Positions 17,719-26,649 of a stretch of DNA of 64,000 nt are shown in pieces. The stretch comes from Risungbinella massiliensis (GTDB taxonomy: Bacteria > Bacillota > Bacilli > Thermoactinomycetales > Thermoactinomycetaceae): contig NZ_LN812102.1 in assembly GCF_000942395.1 (NCBI RefSeq), positions 620,017 through 684,016 of the forward strand, written 5' to 3'. Each line of letters starts with the position of its first letter. Position 1 is the first letter of the stretch. A model generated the notes under the pieces. That model saw only the letters and a list, made by a program, of their open reading frames with translations. It ran no database searches and had not been told where the DNA came from. The translations under genes and the position numbers were made by a program.

Positions 17719-18678
17719 TTATGCTTCGGAATGGCTAGAGTCTACTTTGTTAACTGGTTGTTTTCTTGATTTTGCTGATCCAACTACCATAATCAAATAA
17801 CAGATTGCCGTAAAGTAGAACGAAATAATCGTCGTATGGATCAGAGCAGCTACCAATACACCTCCAGTATAGACCGTGATAATTCCACTGATTGCTTGAA
17901 GGGTGATCAAAATCATTGCCCACCAAGCACCTTTCATTATTTGGCGATCTGAACGATAAGATCGATAAACTGCTATCAAGAGAAGTACGGTCACAAACCA
18001 TAAGCTAATTCCCGCATATCGGTGCATCATATGAATACCACCTATATCGGTAAAGCTAGGTGTCCAAATCCCACCACACCCTGGGAAGTTATATCCACAA
18101 CCCATTCCTGATTCTGTGTGGCGAACATAGGCTCCTGTGTAGACTACCAAATAAGTATAAGTAGCCAACCACCAGAGTCCCTTACGCAATCCAGATCCTC
18201 GAGTAATAGAAGCAGAAGATGATCCTTTTTTTAATTGGTAAAGTCGAATCGTCAACAAAACGACACTAGTAAAGGAAATGAGCGAAAAACCAAAATGAAG
18301 CGCTAAAAACGCATTCTTTGCTAAAGTGCCTTCAAAGACAACAGTAAGCGCGCCTAATCCACCTTGAAACGCTACAAAAAAGACACTCATAAAGGCAAAT
18401 AGCTTGACTCGATAGTCATGGCGATATAGCCAAAAGCAACTAACTACTAGGATCAAGATCAGAATCCCAACACCTGCGGAGATGATCCGATGGCTGTATT
18501 CAATTACCGTTTCAATTGGTAACGAGTCTGGAATCAACTGCCCATGACAAAATGGCCAAGATCCTCCACATCCTCTACCCGATTCGGTTTTGGAAACGAT
18601 TGCTCCAATGATCACCATAATATAGGCACCAATTGCAGTCAAAATTGCCCAACCGCGTAGCCATGCATGTTTTTTCAT
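17719..18678 (-). CDS. ctaA: Heme A synthase
   Basis: About 319 residues with eight membrane helices in two four-helix bundles. Conserved His residues sit in EYSHRIISA and HMMHRYAGI, and a Cys pair in SGMGCGYNFPGCGG is repeated as SGRGCGGSWPFCHG in the first half, as in Bacillus CtaA. It oxidises heme O to heme A for aa3-type cytochrome oxidase. An in-frame ATG at 18738 exists, but GGAAGGAGG directly before the ATG at 18678 and homology to MKKHAW-type starts favour 18678. The partner ctaB (heme O synthase) is not next to it. Confidence 0.93.
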   Translation of the reverse strand: MKKHAWLRGWAILTAIGAYIMVIIGAIVSKTESGRGCGGSWPFCHGQLIPDSLPIETVIEYSHRIISAGVGILILILVVSCFWLYRHDYRVKLFAFMSVFFVAFQGGLGALTVVFEGTLAKNAFLALHFGFSLISFTSVVLLTIRLYQLKKGSSSASITRGSGLRKGLWWLATYTYLVVYTGAYVRHTESGMGCGYNFPGCGGIWTPSFTDIGGIHMMHRYAGISLWFVTVLLLIAVYRSYRSDRQIMKGAWWAMILITLQAISGIITVYTGGVLVAALIHTTIISFYFTAICYLIMVVGSAKSRKQPVNKVDSSHSEA

Positions 18679-18957
18679 TTCGTACCTCCTTCCAATTATG
18701 GAAAGTTCCCGAACAATAAACCCTACCCATTTTAGCACAAACGTTTGATTGGGGGAGATACTAGGAAAAATTGCTACAAACTGTCCACAAAGAAAGAGTT
18801 AGGCTAAAAAGAGTTTGATTTTAAGCAAAAACCATTTCGATCTCTTCGTATTAGAATCTTTCATATAAGTTCAAGAAATCCTACCTCTTTTCTCTTCATA
18901 GGGAATCATGGCAGAATATAATGTATGTGACAATGTTTAAAATGAGGAGTTGGCATT

Positions 18958-20031
18958 TTGACCAAAAAAATCTTATTTACCGGTGGTGGAACTGCAGGAC
19001 ATGTAACGGTAAACCTTGCTTTAATCCCAGAATTTCAACAAAAGGGCTGGGAAACCTGTTACATCGGATCAGCTGATGGTATTGAAAAACAACTGATTTC
19101 GCAATTAGAAAATGTTCCTTACGAGAGTATTTCAACTGGGAAATTACGACGTTATTTCGATTGGAAAAACTTTAGCGATCCCTTCCGTGTCTTAAAAGGC
19201 GTTTTTCAAGCGCATCGTATTATCCGACGGGAAAAACCCAATATCATTTTTTCTAAAGGTGGGTTTGTTTCTGTTCCAGTTGTCTTAGCCGGAAAAATGA
19301 ATCGTGTTCCGGTCATTATCCATGAATCGGATATTACTCCTGGTTTGGCAAATAAATTGGCAATTCCATTTGCAAATAAGGTTTGTGTCACCTTTCCAGA
19401 AACCGAAAAACTGATCAAAGGTGGCAAAGGGGATTATGTTGGTGCCATCATTCGCAAAGAACTGAAAAAGGGTGATGCAGAGAAAGGTCGAGCATTTTGT
19501 GGGTTTACTGGCAATCTTCCGGTTCTTCTCATTATGGGTGGGAGTCTTGGCTCACAAAAAATTAATCAATTAATTCGAGAAAATCTCTCTACTCTTCTTA
19601 CGCAATATCAAATCATTCATCTTTGTGGAAAAGGAAATCTAGATCCCGCATCAGAACGTCCAGGATATTTTCAGTTGGAATATGTATCTGAAGAACTACC
19701 TGATCTACTTGCTCTGGCAGACTTAATCGTGTCTCGTGCAGGTTCTAACTCTATTTTTGAATTCCTTTCTTTACGTAAACCGATGTTGCTCATCCCTCTG
19801 TCAGCTGCAGCTAGCCGTGGGGATCAAATCCTTAACTCTCGCTCGTTTGAGAAGCAAGGTTTTTGTGAATTATTAGAAGAAGAACAGCTTACGCCAGATC
19901 GATTTTTAAATAAACTCCAACACCTTTACCATAATCGAAAAAAATACATAGAGAATATGCAAAGTTATAACAGTGATCAAGCATTGGCTTATGTGATTAA
20001 CCTACTTGAGACAAACTCCAAAGCAAATTAA
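18958..20031 (+). CDS. murG: UDP-GlcNAc:undecaprenyl-PP-MurNAc-pentapeptide GlcNAc transferase (MurG family)
   Basis: 357 residues of the GT28 family. The N-terminal Gly-rich loop is [16 protein letters not shown], then [15 protein letters not shown] and [13 protein letters not shown]; the C-terminal UDP-binding domain has [10 protein letters not shown] and [12 protein letters not shown]. MurG adds GlcNAc to lipid I to make lipid II at the inner face of the membrane. This form (GTAGHV rather than GTGGHI) is the version seen as an extra or stand-alone murG in many Bacilli, so the cell may have a second copy in the mur/dcw cluster. TTG start at 18958 with GAGGAG upstream. Confidence 0.9.
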   Translation: MTKKILFTGGGTAGHVTVNLALIPEFQQKGWETCYIGSADGIEKQLISQLENVPYESISTGKLRRYFDWKNFSDPFRVLKGVFQAHRIIRREKPNIIFSKGGFVSVPVVLAGKMNRVPVIIHESDITPGLANKLAIPFANKVCVTFPETEKLIKGGKGDYVGAIIRKELKKGDAEKGRAFCGFTGNLPVLLIMGGSLGSQKINQLIRENLSTLLTQYQIIHLCGKGNLDPASERPGYFQLEYVSEELPDLLALADLIVSRAGSNSIFEFLSLRKPMLLIPLSAAASRGDQILNSRSFEKQGFCELLEEEQLTPDRFLNKLQHLYHNRKKYIENMQSYNSDQALAYVINLLETNSKAN

Positions 20032-20040
20032 GTCAAATGA

Positions 20041-20072
20041 AAACCCCCAGTTCGACCTAGAACTGGGGGTTT
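20041..20072. terminator. Bidirectional terminator between murG and lysA
   Basis: AAACCCCCAGTTC (20041-20053) and GAACTGGGGGTTT (20060-20072) form a 13-bp perfect GC-rich stem with a 6-base loop. The two flanking genes converge on it. Confidence 0.9.
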
Positions 20073-20074
20073 AT

Positions 20075-21400
20075 CTATAGAGAAACCTCTTCCTTTTTCA
20101 TCAAACGATTAGGAATACGATCCTGTTGAATCAAATCATCAAAACTTTCACGTTCCACGATCACATCCGCTTGCCCATTTTGCACAAGTACCACAGCGGG
20201 ACGACGTAATCGATTATAATTGCTTGCCATCGAGTAATTATAGGCACCTGTACAGGATACAGCCAATAAGTCATTCGTCTTAACAGGCGGCAACTGGAGA
20301 TCCCAAATTAGCATGTCTCCGCTCTCACATGCTTTCCCTGCGATCGAAACGATTTCTGATGGTTCTTCAAAGGCACGATTCGCCAACATCGCTTCATATT
20401 TGGCCTGATAAAGTGCAGGGCGAGGGTTATCTGCCATCCCCCCATCTACCGAAACATATTTACGAATTCCTGGAATCTCTTTGATCGCACCAACAGTATA
20501 CAGTGTGGTCCCTGCCTCTCCTACAATGCGACGACCTGGTTCAACCCAAATCTCTGGAATCTCGTGCGTAAAATGTTGTTTAATAAACTTAGCCAATGTA
20601 AGGAGGTATTCTCGATTGGTCAATGGTTGGTCATCAGACTCATAACGAATCCCAAAACCTCCTCCCACATTTAGCACACGAATGGAGATTTGGTGTTTCT
20701 CACTGATATATCGGATGAAGTCCGCCATTTTTTGTATCGCTAGGTCAAATGCTTTCATCTCAAAGATCTGAGATCCGATATGAATATGAAAGCCTAGAAA
20801 ATCTAGATAAGGGGCCTCTTGTGCCAATAGTACCGCTTTTTCTACTTGACCACTCACTAGGTCAAACCCAAATTTGGAATCTTCCTGTCCTGTTTGAATA
20901 TACGCGTGTGTATGCGCCTCAACTCCAGGAGATACACGAAGAAGTACCTTGGTAGACTGTCCTCTTTGTTCCGTTAGAGAAGACAGCATCTCTAATTCTG
21001 TAAAGTTATCGACAATGAAGCAACCAATCTCTTTTTCTAGTGCGAACTCTAGCTCGAAAGGAGATTTATTATTGCCGTGAAAATAGATATTCTCACTTGG
21101 AAATCCTGCCTGTAAAGCTGTATGAAGCTCTCCATCTGATACGACATCCAGCATCAGACCCTCTTCCTCAACAATTCGTGCCATCGCCAAACTCAAGAAA
21201 GCTTTGCTAGCATATGCAATCCGGTGTTTAAGTCCTGTTTCCTGAAATGCTACTACTAATTCTCTCATATGCTGACGAATGAGCTGTTCGTCCATCACAT
21301 AAAGAGGAGTACCATACTGAGCTGCCAATTCTACTGTGTCACAACCACCGATTTCCAAATGACCTTGTTCATTTCTTCTGCTATTCCCGTGGAGATACAT
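20075..21400 (-). CDS. lysA: Diaminopimelate decarboxylase
   Basis: 441 residues, fold III PLP enzyme. The PLP lysine is in RIAYASKAFLSLA; HIHIGSQ, NVGGGFGIRY, EPGRRIVG and the substrate-binding CESGDML follow. It converts meso-diaminopimelate to L-lysine, the last step of lysine synthesis. It lies directly downstream of spoVAEB-spoVAEA, matching the spoVA-lysA order of B. subtilis except that spoVAF is missing. A 97-base gap separates it from spoVAEA. Confidence 0.96.
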   Translation of the reverse strand: MYLHGNSRRNEQGHLEIGGCDTVELAAQYGTPLYVMDEQLIRQHMRELVVAFQETGLKHRIAYASKAFLSLAMARIVEEEGLMLDVVSDGELHTALQAGFPSENIYFHGNNKSPFELEFALEKEIGCFIVDNFTELEMLSSLTEQRGQSTKVLLRVSPGVEAHTHAYIQTGQEDSKFGFDLVSGQVEKAVLLAQEAPYLDFLGFHIHIGSQIFEMKAFDLAIQKMADFIRYISEKHQISIRVLNVGGGFGIRYESDDQPLTNREYLLTLAKFIKQHFTHEIPEIWVEPGRRIVGEAGTTLYTVGAIKEIPGIRKYVSVDGGMADNPRPALYQAKYEAMLANRAFEEPSEIVSIAGKACESGDMLIWDLQLPPVKTNDLLAVSCTGAYNYSMASNYNRLRRPAVVLVQNGQADVIVERESFDDLIQQDRIPNRLMKKEEVSL

Positions 21401-21497
21401 ATGGCTTTTCCTCTCCTCATATCTTCTATTATATTTTCTATACTATATAGCATGCATTTTTGAAATAAAAGAGGGTCCTATAAAAAAAGACGCCATA

Positions 21498-22097
21498 CTA
21501 CTTATCGCGTCTCTCTTGCTTTGCTGCATTTCGATGTTGGCGGTTCATTTGCAAAATCAATTTTACTGCTTTGGTCGTAACGGGAGCACCCATTTCTGCC
21601 ATATCATGTTCCTGCATTTTCCCTATATCTCCAATTCCCACAATGATCGGTACTTGAACTTCATTTAAGATTTCTACTGTATCACCAAAAATTCGGAGAT
21701 GATCGGTATGTTTGGGACAGCCCTCTTTGCCTACCCCATCGCTAATAATATTTCCATTCCAATCTAGCGCCATGTGCACAGGAGTACCATGCTTGCTTCG
21801 TGAATTGGAAGCAACAGCAATTGCCCCAATCACATCTATAAAGGAATGCGAAGCAACATATCGTAAAGCCTGCTCGCCTTTTCCTTCATAATTGGCTCCA
21901 CAATCATCAAACATTACCAATACAGGATCATGGTCAGCAGATAAAACCAATTGAACGATTTCTTCACCTGATAACAAAGTAGGATTGCCAGCGGAACGGG
22001 AAATACATCTCCCCCCTACTTTCTTTGCTGCTATTTCTATTGCTTGCTGAGCAACTTGATCTCCATCTGTAATTAAGATTACTTGTCGTTTCTTCAT
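21498..22097 (-). CDS. spoVAEA: Stage V sporulation protein AEA-like (soluble SpoVAE)
   Basis: 199 residues, no membrane helix. The sequence ITDGDQVAQQAIEIAAKKVGGRCISRS and FDDCGANYEGKGEQAL matches the soluble SpoVAEA protein of the spoVA operon; it ends in a basic tail (HRNAAKQERRDK). The SpoVA proteins form the channel through which Ca-dipicolinate enters the developing spore and leaves at germination. Its exact role in that channel is not known. The gene follows spoVAEB by 4 bases. Confidence 0.88.
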   Translation of the reverse strand: MKKRQVILITDGDQVAQQAIEIAAKKVGGRCISRSAGNPTLLSGEEIVQLVLSADHDPVLVMFDDCGANYEGKGEQALRYVASHSFIDVIGAIAVASNSRSKHGTPVHMALDWNGNIISDGVGKEGCPKHTDHLRIFGDTVEILNEVQVPIIVGIGDIGKMQEHDMAEMGAPVTTKAVKLILQMNRQHRNAAKQERRDK

Positions 22098-22101
22098 CTT
22101 A

Positions 22102-22461
22102 TTAACCTTTTGGGCGGAAAATCAAAGAAGTCAAAAATCCAAATATAATCGCTGCCGAAATTCCCGCACTCGTAATCTGAAAAATACCAGATAACACACC
22201 AATTAATCCGACCTGTTTTACCTCTTCTAAAGCTCCGTGTACAAGAGCATTCCCAAAGCTTGTGATAGGTATAGAGGCGCCCGCTCCAGCAAAATCAATA
22301 AGTGGTTCATATAAACCAATTCCGTCTAATATAGCACCTGCTACAACCAAAATACTTAGAATATGTGCTGGAGTTAATGACGTCAGATCCATCATTAATT
22401 GACCAATCACACAGATCAAACCACCAACCACAAACGCTGCAATGAACTGTGATAGTTCCAT
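22102..22461 (-). CDS. spoVAEB: Stage V sporulation protein AEB (SpoVAC/SpoVAEB membrane family)
   Basis: 119 residues with three to four membrane helices. FVVGGLICVIGQLMMDLT and GAGASIPITSFGNALVHGA are typical of SpoVAEB and the related SpoVAC, small inner-membrane proteins of the dipicolinic acid channel. In known spoVA operons it is preceded by spoVAC and spoVAD; neither is present within 20 kb upstream here, where unrelated genes follow. The CGTCC-type SD (AAAGGACG on the minus strand) precedes the ATG. Confidence 0.88.
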   Translation of the reverse strand: MELSQFIAAFVVGGLICVIGQLMMDLTSLTPAHILSILVVAGAILDGIGLYEPLIDFAGAGASIPITSFGNALVHGALEEVKQVGLIGVLSGIFQITSAGISAAIIFGFLTSLIFRPKG

Positions 22462-22642
22462 ATATTCACGTCCTTTAGTTCACTAACTAAAGGGTAGTAT
22501 GTGCCATTTGCAATAATTTTAGAAGGAAGACAAAAGTGTTGCTGAGATACTCTCATTCGGATGACACAGTTTAATTGAAGCAAAAAACCTCAAAAGATAG
22601 GAGCACTTGAGTACGATGCTACATTGAAACAATGGATTTCCT

Positions 22643-23692
22643 TTATCTCATCATCTGTTTCACTAATTCTCGATTTCGCTGTTTGAAAATATCATTATGC
22701 GAAGAGATCATTCCGACTTTATTTGCGTCTGGCTCGATAAACTGTTTGGCTTTGTTTACTGCATTCGCAGCATCTTGAAAAGCACCAGCTATTAAATGCA
22801 ATTTACCATCGTGCTTTAAAATGTCCCCAGCAGCATAAAGCCCTCCTATTGATGATTCACTATTAGCATTACCTGCAATATAATAATTTTCCGTCATTTC
22901 AATATGTAAATCACTGTTTTCCAGTAATGTTGCATCGCGTTCATAACCATGATTAATAATTATTTCATCTACTGGCAAATACGTAACTTCTCCTGTTTCT
23001 CCATTAATCAATTCAACTCGTTCTACGACTTCATGATTTGCACTAGCTATTAACTTTCGAATCGATGTATGAAAAAAACAAACCACAGAACTATTTATAA
23101 GTTGCGTTACTTGTGCTTCATGACCTGTTAAAGCATCTTTTCTATATGTTAGGTACACCTTTTTAGCAATTGGCTCTAATTCATTTGCCCAATCTATGGC
23201 AGAATTCCCCCCACCTGAAATAAGCACTGTTTTATTTTTGAAGCGCTTTAAAGACTTCACTGTGTAATGTAAATTAGACACTTCGAATTTTTCTGCCCCT
23301 TCGATCTCTAATTTTTGAGGCTTCAGTATTCCACTGCCAACAGCAACGATGACAGTCCTTGAATAATGTTTTTGACCGGAAGTTGCTTGTAATACAAAGA
23401 TACCATCTTCATTACGTGTAATGGATTCCACTTTTTCGTTTAAGACGACAGTTGGATTAAATGTTAATCCCTGCTCTACTAGCTGTTCCATTAACTTTGC
23501 CCCTGGAATTGGCGTTTGCCCTCCAACGTCCCAAATCATTTTTTCTGGGTATACATGTATTTTCCCGCCTAATTGTGGTTGATACTCAATTAACTTTGTT
23601 TTCATTTCCCTAAGTCCACTATAAAAAGAAGAGTACAGACCTGCTGGTCCTCCTCCAATCACTGTCATATCAAATATTTCTTGCTGTTCCAT
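22643..23692 (-). CDS. Ferredoxin--NADP reductase type 2 (YumC/YcgT-like flavoprotein)
   Basis: 349 residues. The FAD-binding motif is GGGPAGLYSSFYSGLREM, the NADPH-binding motif is ISGGGNSAIDWA, and the second FAD motif GLYAAGDI is near the C-terminus. This is the thioredoxin-reductase-like ferredoxin/flavodoxin NADP reductase of Bacilli, without the redox CxxC. A Fur box lies 30-50 bases upstream, and the gene is divergent from a siderophore ABC operon. A role in reducing iron from imported ferri-siderophores, or in supplying electrons for iron release, is therefore likely by context. TRX-like CxxC is absent in the expected place. Confidence 0.9.
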   Translation of the reverse strand: MEQQEIFDMTVIGGGPAGLYSSFYSGLREMKTKLIEYQPQLGGKIHVYPEKMIWDVGGQTPIPGAKLMEQLVEQGLTFNPTVVLNEKVESITRNEDGIFVLQATSGQKHYSRTVIVAVGSGILKPQKLEIEGAEKFEVSNLHYTVKSLKRFKNKTVLISGGGNSAIDWANELEPIAKKVYLTYRKDALTGHEAQVTQLINSSVVCFFHTSIRKLIASANHEVVERVELINGETGEVTYLPVDEIIINHGYERDATLLENSDLHIEMTENYYIAGNANSESSIGGLYAAGDILKHDGKLHLIAGAFQDAANAVNKAKQFIEPDANKVGMISSHNDIFKQRNRELVKQMMR

Positions 23693-23721
23693 TCCTGTTC
23701 ACTCCTATATAATAAAAATGC

Positions 23722-23742
23722 GATTGATAATCATTATCGATT
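23722..23742. promoter_or_regulatory. Fur box upstream of the ferredoxin-NADP reductase gene
   Basis: The core TTGATAATCATTATCGA is a near-perfect 7-1-7 inverted repeat of the Bacillus Fur type (TGATAATnATTATCA). It lies about 30 bases before the minus-strand start at 23692 and should repress it when iron is plentiful. Confidence 0.85.
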
Positions 23743-23784
23743 ACATCATATGCTTTTCCTTTGGTTATTACAACCAAAATAATG

Positions 23785-23843
23785 ATTGACATGGAAAAAA
23801 GTTCACTTTATAGTTATGATGAAATTGATAATCATTATCATCT
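23785..23843 (+). promoter_or_regulatory. Promoter and Fur box of the siderophore ABC operon
   Basis: TTGACA (23785-23790) and TATAGT (23809-23814) are spaced by 18 bases, a good sigma-A promoter. ATTGATAATCATTATCAT (from 23824) is a perfect Fur 7-1-7 core lying over the start of transcription. This predicts iron-dependent repression of the four-gene operon that follows. Confidence 0.88.
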
Positions 23844-23870
23844 ATTTGACAAAGAAATGGAGGTTTTATA

Positions 23871-24725
23871 TTGGTTCGCCTATACACAGATAACTTAAAT
23901 ATTAGCTATGGTGAACGTATCATTGTGAAAGATCTCAATATACAAATTCCAGATAAAAAAATCACCACCATTATCGGTTCTAATGGTTGTGGAAAATCTA
24001 CACTTTTGAAAGCGATCACTCGTATTATTTCGTATCGATCTGGAGCAGTCATATTAGATGGCAAAAATATCTCAAAAGAAAATACCAAGATACTCGCTAA
24101 AAAATTAGCAGTTCTTCCACAATCACCCGAAAGTACGAGCGGTTTAACTGTAGGGGAACTTGTATCCTATGGTCGTTTTCCTTATCAAAAAGGCTTTGGA
24201 CGTCTAACGAAAAAAGATTATGAGGTCATGAATTGGGCACTTGAAGTTACGGGTATAAAAGATTTTCAATTCCATACAGTAGATGCATTGTCAGGAGGAC
24301 AACGTCAACGTGCTTGGATTGCAATGGCTCTTGCACAAGAAACAGAGATGCTTTTCCTTGATGAACCTACAACCTATTTAGATATGCATCATCAACTAGA
24401 GATTTTGGAACTCTTGCAAAACTTAAACATGGAACAACAACGTACTATTGTGATGGTCCTTCATGATTTAAACCAAGCCGCTCGTTTTGCTGACTATATC
24501 ATTGCCTTAAAAGACGGGAACATAGTGAAGGCTGGTGATTGTGAGGAAGTTATGAATCATGATGTGCTAAAAAAAGTATTTCATATTGATGCTGAAATGG
24601 GTCGTGATCCACGGACGAATAAACCGATGTGTCTTACATACAACTTACTTAAAGGAGACTGTGAAAATGAAAAAAAGATGGCTTCCATGTCTTCTCCTAT
24701 TCTTTCTCATTATGAGTGCATGTAG
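23871..24725 (+). CDS. Siderophore ABC transporter ATP-binding protein (FecE/FhuC type)
   Basis: 284 residues. Walker A GSNGCGKSTLL, signature LSGGQRQRAWIAMAL, Walker B MLFLDEPTTYLD, and the D-loop and His switch (VLHDLNQ) are complete. The typical FecE start IS YGERIIVKDL and TTIIGSN support iron-siderophore or vitamin B12-type import. TTG start at 23871 with TGGAGG upstream. The 3' end overlaps the start of the lipoprotein gene by 59 bases in another frame, an unusually long overlap; the last 20 residues look unconserved. Confidence 0.92.
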   Translation: MVRLYTDNLNISYGERIIVKDLNIQIPDKKITTIIGSNGCGKSTLLKAITRIISYRSGAVILDGKNISKENTKILAKKLAVLPQSPESTSGLTVGELVSYGRFPYQKGFGRLTKKDYEVMNWALEVTGIKDFQFHTVDALSGGQRQRAWIAMALAQETEMLFLDEPTTYLDMHHQLEILELLQNLNMEQQRTIVMVLHDLNQAARFADYIIALKDGNIVKAGDCEEVMNHDVLKKVFHIDAEMGRDPRTNKPMCLTYNLLKGDCENEKKMASMSSPILSHYECM

Positions 24726-25578
24726 TAACGAAACAAACAACTCTGCCAAAGATAAAAACAAATCCGATACGATTACATATGAATCTGAAAATGGACCGAT
24801 TGAAGTTCCTGCTAATCCGCAACGTGTTGTCGTACTGTCTACTTTTGCTGGTAATGTAATGGCATTAGATGTAAATCTTGTTGGTGTAGATTCTTGGTCT
24901 AAAATGAACCCACGCTTTGCGGAACAATTAAAAGATGTAAAAGAAGTATCCGATGAAAACTTAGAAAAAATTATAGAGTTAAATCCAGATTTAATCATTG
25001 GTTTATCCAATACAAAAAACATCGAAAAATTAAAAAAAATTGCCCCTACTGTAACGTATTCTTACGGAAAAGTTGATTATCTCACACAACAATTAGAGAT
25101 TGGAAAACTTTTAAATAAAGAAAAAGAAGCACAAGCTTGGATAGATGATTTCAAAAAACGAGCACAAGCAGCCGGTGAAGACATTAGAAGAAAAATCGGT
25201 GAAAACACTACTGTTTCCGTCATTGAGAACTTTGACAAACAGCTTTACGTATTTGGCGATAACTGGGGCCGTGGCACAGAAATTCTTTACAAAGAAATGA
25301 AATTAAAAATGCCAGAAAAAGTAAAAGAAATGGCTTTAAAAGATGGTTATTATGCCCTGTCGTTAGAAGTTCTTCCTGATTTTGCTGGAGACTATATGAT
25401 TTTCAGTAAGAATCAAGACTCTGATAATTCATTTCAAGAAACAGAAACATATCAAAACATCCCAGCCGTTAAAAATAAACAACTATTTGAAGTAAATGCA
25501 AAAGAGTTCTACTTTAATGATCCATTAACATTAGAGTTCCAACTTGACTACTTTATTGATCGATTTCTTAGTAAGTAA
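24667..25578 (+). CDS. Siderophore-binding lipoprotein (FhuD/FeuA-type SBP)
   Basis: 303 residues. The signal peptide KKRWLPCLLLFFLIMSAC carries a lipobox with Cys, followed by a Ser/Asn/Lys linker and the TroA-like binding fold of class III SBPs: VEVPANPQRVVVLS-type start (here IEVPANPQRVVVLSTF), IIELNPDLIIGLS. It should capture a ferri-siderophore outside the membrane; catecholate or hydroxamate specificity cannot be decided. ATG at 24667 is supported by AAAGGAGA eight bases upstream and by the signal peptide; an open frame further upstream is inside the ATPase gene. Confidence 0.92.
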   Translation: MKKRWLPCLLLFFLIMSACSNETNNSAKDKNKSDTITYESENGPIEVPANPQRVVVLSTFAGNVMALDVNLVGVDSWSKMNPRFAEQLKDVKEVSDENLEKIIELNPDLIIGLSNTKNIEKLKKIAPTVTYSYGKVDYLTQQLEIGKLLNKEKEAQAWIDDFKKRAQAAGEDIRRKIGENTTVSVIENFDKQLYVFGDNWGRGTEILYKEMKLKMPEKVKEMALKDGYYALSLEVLPDFAGDYMIFSKNQDSDNSFQETETYQNIPAVKNKQLFEVNAKEFYFNDPLTLEFQLDYFIDRFLSK

Positions 25579-25641
25579 TGAGAGTGAACTCTTATCTTAA
25601 GAGTTCCTCTTTCTTTTATACCAATGAAAGAAGTGAGCATA

Positions 25642-26649
25642 GTGATAAAAAATCAGAGTCCTACCCTAGTTGGATACAAACTGATTTTAGCAACTCTTGT
25701 ATTAATCGGTACGTTTATACTTGCTTGCATCTTCGGGGCAGCCGATACCACAATTCGAGATGTATGGTTAGCACTTACTTCAAACGTTTCCGGTGATAAA
25801 ATTTCTATCATTCGTGAAATTCGCTTACCACGTGAAATTGCGGGGATTTTTGTTGGAGCTGCATTAGCAGTATCTGGAGCTATTATGCAAGGTATGACTA
25901 GAAATCCACTTGCAGATCCAGGATTATTTGGATTAACTTCTGGTGCAAATGCAGCATTGGCAATTACGGTTGCATTCAGTCCTACAGCAAATTATTTCGA
26001 TATTATGGTTGCTTGTTTTACTGGAGCCGCTGTCGGAGCAATGATCGTTTTCGGAATTGGCGCAATGACAAAGGGCGGTTTTTCTCCACACCGAATTGTA
26101 TTAGCTGGCGCTGCTGTTTCTGCATTCTTACATGCGATTGCAGAAGGGGTTGGAATTACCTTTAAAATTTCAAAAGAGGTTTCGATGTGGACTGCAGGAG
26201 GAGTTATCGGAACTTCATGGAATCAACTCCAAGTGATTGTTCCATTTGTTTTCATAGGAATATTTATTTCTCTTCTCCTTTCGAGACAGCTTACCATACT
26301 TAGCTTAAATGAAGAAACAGCAGTTAGTTTAGGTCAAAAAACAATACTAATAAAAACAATTCTTTTTATTATCATTATTCTACTTGCTGGTGCTTCTGTT
26401 GCACTAGTCGGGAATATGGTATTTATTGGTTTGCTGGTTCCTCATATGGTTCGTGCGATCGTTGGAACTAATTACCGTTATATCATACCGATGTCCGCAA
26501 TATTAGGAGCCATTTTTATGCTTATGGCTGATACCCTTGGTCGAACAATCACTTCCCCATTTGAAACACCTGTGGTAGCCATCGTTGCGATGATGGGTTT
26601 ACCTTTCTTCCTGTTCGTCGTGCGTAAAGGAGGAAAAGAATTCTCATGA
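25642..26649 (+). CDS. Siderophore ABC permease, FecCD family (first)
   Basis: About 335 residues and ten membrane helices. The motif LPREIAGIFVGAALAVSGAIMQGMTRNPLADP (read in parts: RLPREIAG, AVSGAIMQG, NPLADP) is diagnostic of FecCD permeases, as is GLLVPHMVRAIVG, the ATPase-contact loop. GTG at 25642 has a weak SD (AAGAAGTGAG); an ATG at 25624 has no SD at all but cannot be excluded. Pairs with the next permease as a heterodimer. Confidence 0.9.
   Translation: MIKNQSPTLVGYKLILATLVLIGTFILACIFGAADTTIRDVWLALTSNVSGDKISIIREIRLPREIAGIFVGAALAVSGAIMQGMTRNPLADPGLFGLTSGANAALAITVAFSPTANYFDIMVACFTGAAVGAMIVFGIGAMTKGGFSPHRIVLAGAAVSAFLHAIAEGVGITFKISKEVSMWTAGGVIGTSWNQLQVIVPFVFIGIFISLLLSRQLTILSLNEETAVSLGQKTILIKTILFIIIILLAGASVALVGNMVFIGLLVPHMVRAIVGTNYRYIIPMSAILGAIFMLMADTLGRTITSPFETPVVAIVAMMGLPFFLFVVRKGGKEFS

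Noticed and set aside
18679-18957. Riboswitch or T-box upstream of murG or ctaA
   Set aside because: No T-box sequence, no long conserved-looking stems and no terminator/antiterminator pair could be found in the 279 bases.
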